Part shown: positions 58,990 through 64,000 of the stretch, in pieces
How the letters are laid out: the number at the start of each line of letters is the position of its first letter
How positions within the stretch are numbered: position 1 is the first letter of the stretch
Assembly (NCBI RefSeq): GCF_964340395.1
Contig: NC_135569.1
Coordinates: 10,526,540 to 10,590,539, forward strand
Direction: 5' to 3'
Source: Glandiceps talaboti
Lineage: Eukaryota > Hemichordata > Enteropneusta > Spengelidae
Length of the DNA: 64,000 nt
Notes under the pieces: model-generated
Seen by the model: the letters and a program-made list of their open reading frames with translations, nothing else
Database searches by the model: none
What the model was told of the DNA's origin: nothing
Program-made: the position numbers and the translations under genes

Positions 58990-61151
58990 CGATCAATAGC
59001 TTATTGCACGACACTCTGCTGGTACTACTACTAGTATGTCGTTTGCGTCACTCACAAACAATCGATATTGACCACATGCAGGAAATCAGAGGTCAAGGGT
59101 CACCTGCTATGTACCCACAGTCCTCTTTTACTGCCAAACTTTTGGAAACTTCCCAACAATCAACCATCTTATATCATGCATATCGCTGATATATATTATT
59201 TGCAACACTGAGAGGTCAAATGTCAATACTAAGGGAAAGTAAATGTGCCCCAAACAAGCATGCTTTTTAGTGTTGCTTTACTTTGACTTTTCTTCCTTTC
59301 TGTTTTTACTTTGTTGTTCTTTTGTATTTTGTAATTTTTTAAAACTTTTTTTTTAAATACTTTTTTATTCACTCGTCCTCAAGTTGGATAACACCGATGT
59401 GACATCTCCCAGACCGCAAGGAGGCGGGCTTCGATATACATATATCTCCCCCCCCCCACCCCTATTGCTTCTACAGCCCAATGAAATGACCTCGGCAAAT
59501 ATAGAAACAATTTGCCGACTATCCCAGATAAGCCGTACTATGAAGGCTCTAGCCCAGGACCTTGGCATACTGGTGAGCGACATATCGTTACCGTGACGGA
59601 AGTCTCTTTGGCACTGTCCCCCTATTTCCCCTGTCTCACTTCACAGACTGTCATCATGAGTCCTGCCAAGGTTACTCAGTGGCGAATATTTGCATAACGA
59701 CTCAGTGATGCGGAAAGTATAACAAGCAGTGCAGTGAGACATCTAAGTAAAATCACAGACTGCGATGTAGACCGGCGTACTCACAGGGGCGTGTATTATT
59801 GCTTAGATTTCTGTTTTCTTAGGAAAATATCATACGAATCTTGCTGCTACAAATGTATCAATCTCTATAGTACTACGTATACTATAAATCTCTCTTTCCC
59901 TGTACAGGTAGGAATATATATTCAAAAGGTTGTTATGTTTAGTCTGTAGACCTGGAAAACAACAATCTATGCAATATTACACGCCTCTGAGGGCGTATTG
60001 AACAGTGAAGCAAAATCGCAGACAGCGATGTAGACAGGCTAGATATATATGAGACTGAGAATAACAATCATACTAATATAATTCCACAAATATTTCAACG
60101 ATACCCATCCGCAATATTTTCCTCTGATCATTTGGGTTTTTTTTAGTAACTTTTTGACAGAGTTAAATTTTAGACCGAAACTGTCATTGTTGCATTACGA
60201 GCTTTTACCTAGCTAGCAACACACGCCTCTGACATTGCTCTATTCATGGCTTTCTGTGTAAAGCCGAAACGTTGAATACAAGATACTACTTAATCCAACG
60301 TGAAACCCGTGTCTTGTTCATTACCAAACACACGAAATTGTAGCCAGGGTGAAGATTATTGTCTCGACCATGTGTGTCGACAAGTCCGCAGATCTAGGTT
60401 GAGGGCGCTAACAATTGAATACTTCCAGACCGGCTAAACCACACACCAGTCGATAAATGATGATATAACAAGCGCAAAATGACGATATTGACGCTTTTCT
60501 ATTTTGTTTTCGAGGACTGAACTATGCACAAAATATAAATTCACATTAGCTAACGTTAAGGTGAATATTAAGTCAAACATCAGGTGACTGAATGACAGTG
60601 ATGATCTATATAGTAATATTAGTATATCTTTCAATTCTTTGATACTATACTCATGGTTAAAATATCAAATGTCGATTTCAATAGTATCATTCCAGTTGTG
60701 TTGAAAGATGGAGTAACAATAAAGAAATGAAAATAATATAAAATGATTGAAATCAGTCGTCCTATGTGATGTACAACCTACACTCGTATTTCGATTACTA
60801 TTGTTTACTTATGATTGCTTTCAATTCGCAAGCTGATACTCCGCTGTCAGCTGTGACGAGGGTTGGTATAACAGGGACCTATTTTGACGTTATTGATATG
60901 CTGCACAACAGACGTGCATGCTCGTTCACGTCAATGGACACATTCTACGGGGTGTGACACGCTGAACTGATAGTCTAGTAAAATGACTGACGTGGTTAGA
61001 CGTATTTCAAAGATTTTCTTAAATTAGGATAATATTGATTTGATTTGATAAACATGGGATACCGATACAGATAATTCGAGGATTCAACTGAAGAAATTCC
61101 ATTCAACATCCTGGAGTTGTATTGATAGAGACGGACACTGGTGTGAGCAAA
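58990..61151. other. Intergenic region between AGXT and the GCNT-like gene
   Basis: The two genes are divergent and about 2.2 kb apart, so both promoters should lie here. No TATA box can be assigned. Contains C-rich and T-rich runs (59330-59470) and two AAAATCACAGA/AAAATCGCAGA motifs. Confidence 0.5.
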
Positions 61152-62771
61152 ATGCCGTTTGTTCGTGTGTTGTTCTACACAGTCGTTGCTTACATGGCGC
61201 TGTGCATAATATATCTGAATTTTGTTACCATGGAGAAGAATGAACGGATACAGGCGTCGATGATGGCTGAAATTAGAAGGGAACTACGTTCTGAAGATCA
61301 GCCGAGGGGTGGTAATAATTCAGAAATTGTCAATGTTTTGGTAAATAATGCGAAAGTTAACGACAGCAGACAAAATGAAACCATAGACAACACTACATCG
61401 GCTAGAACTCAGGATTCTATCGGATTACACGCTTTTGTTAACTTGACGTCAAACCAGAGTAACAAATATGGTAGTAACAAATACAGGAGATGGCCGTCGT
61501 GGCAAAACATCGCTGCATTAGCAAAAGATAAACCATCTTTACCGAACGGACTAACAGAAATATGCGTGGATATTTTCCGTGGGAGAATCACTAACAAGAC
61601 CGTTGAAATTGAAAGGAGGCATCGAATAAAGAACATAATACCAGATTTGGCATTTGTAAATCTGACGAAAAATTGCACCGATTTTAAAAAGAGCAACTGG
61701 TATGTCACGGAACCTTTGTCAATGGAAGAGGCACATTTTCCATTAGCCTACGCCATTTTGGTTTATAAAACTGTACACCAAGTCGAACAGCTGTTACGTA
61801 CCATATACAGACCACAGAATATATATTGTATTCATGTTGATGAAAAGTCTCCACCGGATATGCACCAGGCGGTGCAAGCCATAACACGATGCTTCGACAA
61901 CGTTTTTGTTGCGTCCGAGAACGTCAATGTGATTTACCAGTCAATTCACCAAATAACAGCTGAAATTATTTGTATGAAAGATTTGATGAAAAGAAGTAAA
62001 AAGTGGAAATATTACATTAATCTCACAGGTCAGGAATTCCCTCTGAAAACAAATTTGGAGATTGTACAAATTTTGAAAGTTTATAACGGGAGTAATGACA
62101 TGACAACGACAGAAAATCTCCAACCACACCGCCAAGACTTGGTTCATGTCATGAAGGGAGACAAACTAATACGAACTTTGTATCGGAAAGACCCACCACC
62201 TGAAGGCATCACAATCTACAAGGGGGAATTCCATGCTATGTTGTCAAACGAATTTGTACAATTTATACTGGACAAGGGAATAGAATTTTACGACTGGTTT
62301 TTTGACACGCAAAGTCCAAGCGAGTATTTCTACCCAACACTGAACCGTTTGCCAGATGCCCCAGGTGGTTTTCCAGGAAATTCCCTATACTTATCCAGGG
62401 CTAAAATGTGGGAACATATGAGGAATCCGAACCTTACTACCTGCTATGGAAGATACGTACATGGCATATGTGTTCTCAGTTCTTATGAATTACCTATTCT
62501 GCTTCAACAACCCCATGTGTTTGCCAACAAATTCTACATTGACGACGATCCCCTGGCCACTGACTGTCTAGAAGAACTTATACGCATGCGTAGTTTACAG
62601 CCGCTGGATTTGAATGTTCCCCTTTACAGACAGTTCATCAAAACGAGGTCATTCCCAGAATGTGACTATGACCTGAGAACGATGCGATGGTGGAGGATGT
62701 TCTTCTGTCCAGTAAGATTGGCAGTTCTGTCAGACCAATACAAATGGTACATTGAACATGATGATATATAG
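61152..62771 (+). CDS. GCNT-like: Core-2 type beta-1,6-N-acetylglucosaminyltransferase (GCNT family)
   Basis: Golgi glycosyltransferase (GT14, Branch domain) adding beta-1,6-linked GlcNAc to O-glycan cores. The intact single-exon ORF of 539 aa starts at ATG 61152 (context GCAAAATGC). It is type II: short N-terminus, one membrane anchor at about residues 5-26 (VLFYTVVAYMALCIIYLNF), then an Asn-rich stem with many NxS/T sites. The catalytic region begins near FPLAYAILVYKTV and continues with RTIYRPQNIYCIHVDEKS, FDNVFVASE, WKYYINLTGQEFPLKTNLEI, SPSEYFYPTLNRLP (the Glu in SEYF corresponds to the catalytic Glu of GCNT1 DEYLW) and HVFANKFYIDDDPLATDCLEEL. Cys positions follow the family pattern. About 55 residues extend past the usual GCNT1 end. 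Vertebrate GCNT1 also has an intronless CDS. The paralogue (GCNT1, 3 or 4-like) cannot be fixed. Confidence 0.93.
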   Translation: MPFVRVLFYTVVAYMALCIIYLNFVTMEKNERIQASMMAEIRRELRSEDQPRGGNNSEIVNVLVNNAKVNDSRQNETIDNTTSARTQDSIGLHAFVNLTSNQSNKYGSNKYRRWPSWQNIAALAKDKPSLPNGLTEICVDIFRGRITNKTVEIERRHRIKNIIPDLAFVNLTKNCTDFKKSNWYVTEPLSMEEAHFPLAYAILVYKTVHQVEQLLRTIYRPQNIYCIHVDEKSPPDMHQAVQAITRCFDNVFVASENVNVIYQSIHQITAEIICMKDLMKRSKKWKYYINLTGQEFPLKTNLEIVQILKVYNGSNDMTTTENLQPHRQDLVHVMKGDKLIRTLYRKDPPPEGITIYKGEFHAMLSNEFVQFILDKGIEFYDWFFDTQSPSEYFYPTLNRLPDAPGGFPGNSLYLSRAKMWEHMRNPNLTTCYGRYVHGICVLSSYELPILLQQPHVFANKFYIDDDPLATDCLEELIRMRSLQPLDLNVPLYRQFIKTRSFPECDYDLRTMRWWRMFFCPVRLAVLSDQYKWYIEHDDI

Positions 62772-62954
62772 TTCACTAATACACACACATATTTATTCAT
62801 TCTGAGATTTACATATATAATAATAATGTAATTAGTTCTGTAAATAGTATATTTGTATTAAAATGTACATATTTGATTTCAAGGATAACAAAAGACGTTT
62901 AAAGTGTCATTAATATCATATTTTATGTCTATCTTAACTTAGTGCCGAGTGTCT

Positions 62955-63308
62955 GTCTGTGTATGTATGTATGTATGTATGTATGTATGTATGTATGTAT
63001 GTATGTATGTATGTACTATGTATGTATGTATGTATGTATGTATGTATGTATGTATGTATGTATGTATGTATGTATGTATGTATGTATGTATGTATGTATG
63101 TGTGTGTATGCATGCATGCACGCACGCACGTGTGTGTATGTATGTATGTATGTATGTATGTATGTATGTATGTATGTATGTATGTATGTATGTATGTATG
63201 TATGTATGTATGCATGCATGCATGCATGTATGCATGTATGCATGTATTTATTTATGTATGTATGTATGTATGTATGTATGTATGTATGTATGTATGTATG
63301 TATGTATG

Positions 63309-63339
<31 letters not shown>

Positions 63340-63485
63340 TTGTATGCATGTATGCATGTATGTATGTATGTATGTATGTATGTATGTATGTATGTATGTA
63401 TGTATGCATGCATGCATGTATGCATGTATGTATGTATGTATGTATGTATGTATGTATGTATGTATGTATGTATGTATGTATGTAT
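62955..63485. repeat. (GTAT)n microsatellite, about 0.5 kb
   Basis: GTAT repeats with TGCATGCA, ACGCACGC and TTTATTTA interruptions, beginning about 185 bp after the GCNT-like stop. Open on both strands only because of the repeat. Confidence 0.97.
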
Positions 63486-64000
63486 ACCACGGTGTATGTC
63501 TTTGTCTCCAATCTGTTCGTATGTCACACGGTTTATCACTTGAATACTGAGAGGTCGATTGACAAAAACGACTTCCGTGATTACGCTGTGTAAGTCTTTC
63601 TTTGTGTCTTCAAAATAATCGTCAAGCGATGCAAATTGTCAGAGTTGATTGGAAATGTGAAAAATTCCGTCTTGGCAATATCTCAGTGCATAATAAACTC
63701 CCTAACCCGATTAATCATGTTACACTTAATACATATTATGCAATTCTTAATACCAATACTGTTATCAAAAGACAGCTCGTAATGTAATCTTATCTAATAT
63801 ATAAGAATGATAGATTTCTTTGGCCAGGCATGGAATTTAATTCAAAGTAGGGGTGAATGAAATCTAGATCATGCATATCGTGACTGCAACTATAATTCTT
63901 TGACAATATATTGAGAATCACAATCGTGACAGTCTGCTGCCAGTTATGTCCAAACACTTAATGTTAAATGTTAGCATAGAAATGGTACCATTATACCCAG
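63486..64000. other. Downstream flank, no feature
   Basis: AT-rich sequence with no gene or repeat recognised. Confidence 0.4.

Overview
The window is eukaryotic nuclear DNA: AT-rich, with multi-exon genes that have GT-AG introns, a tRNA-derived SINE, several families of short inverted-repeat DNA transposons, and large micro- and minisatellites. The gene content (cytosolic sulfotransferases, a C3orf33-like protein, alanine-glyoxylate aminotransferase, a core-2 type GlcNAc-transferase) fits an animal. The repeat style and mid-sized introns suggest an invertebrate deuterostome such as a hemichordate or cephalochordate. The species is inferred, not shown.

Layout. (1) About 1.16-5.41 kb, + strand: the 3' five exons of a cytosolic sulfotransferase; its first exons lie upstream of the window or were not found. 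(2) 16.43-6.86 kb, - strand: a complete seven-exon sulfotransferase of 289 aa, tail-to-tail with the first. The internal exons of the two genes have the same sizes and phases. (3) 22.91-18.37 kb, - strand: a five-exon C3orf33-like gene (284 aa). (4) About 22.9-38.6 kb: no confident gene. It is dominated by a minisatellite of roughly 180 units of 27 bp (30.3-35.1 kb) with higher-order duplications. (5) 58.97-38.59 kb, - strand: an alanine-glyoxylate (serine-pyruvate) aminotransferase gene. It has a possible mitochondrial presequence, an internal second start, and two alternative terminal exons; one ends in the peroxisomal signal SKL and the other does not. (6) 61.15-62.77 kb, + strand: a single-exon beta-1,6-N-acetylglucosaminyltransferase of the GCNT family, followed by a large (GTAT)n microsatellite.

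Transposons. The introns contain a 2.75-kb element with a 9-bp target duplication, a 232-bp palindrome also with a 9-bp duplication, a 2.36-kb long-TIR element inserted at TA inside an older MITE, and a 1.31-kb element with a 5-bp duplication inserted in a palindromic repeat. There are also two MITE families with three to five copies each. Many of these sit within a few tens of bases of exon edges.

The genes do not form an operon-like system. The sulfotransferases conjugate small molecules in the cytosol, AGXT detoxifies glyoxylate in peroxisomes and/or mitochondria, and the GCNT enzyme branches O-glycans in the Golgi. The strongest lead is the AGXT gene, whose structure could supply differently targeted isoforms from both ends of the protein. 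All exon boundaries were read by eye from splice consensus, reading phase and family alignment, with no transcript evidence.
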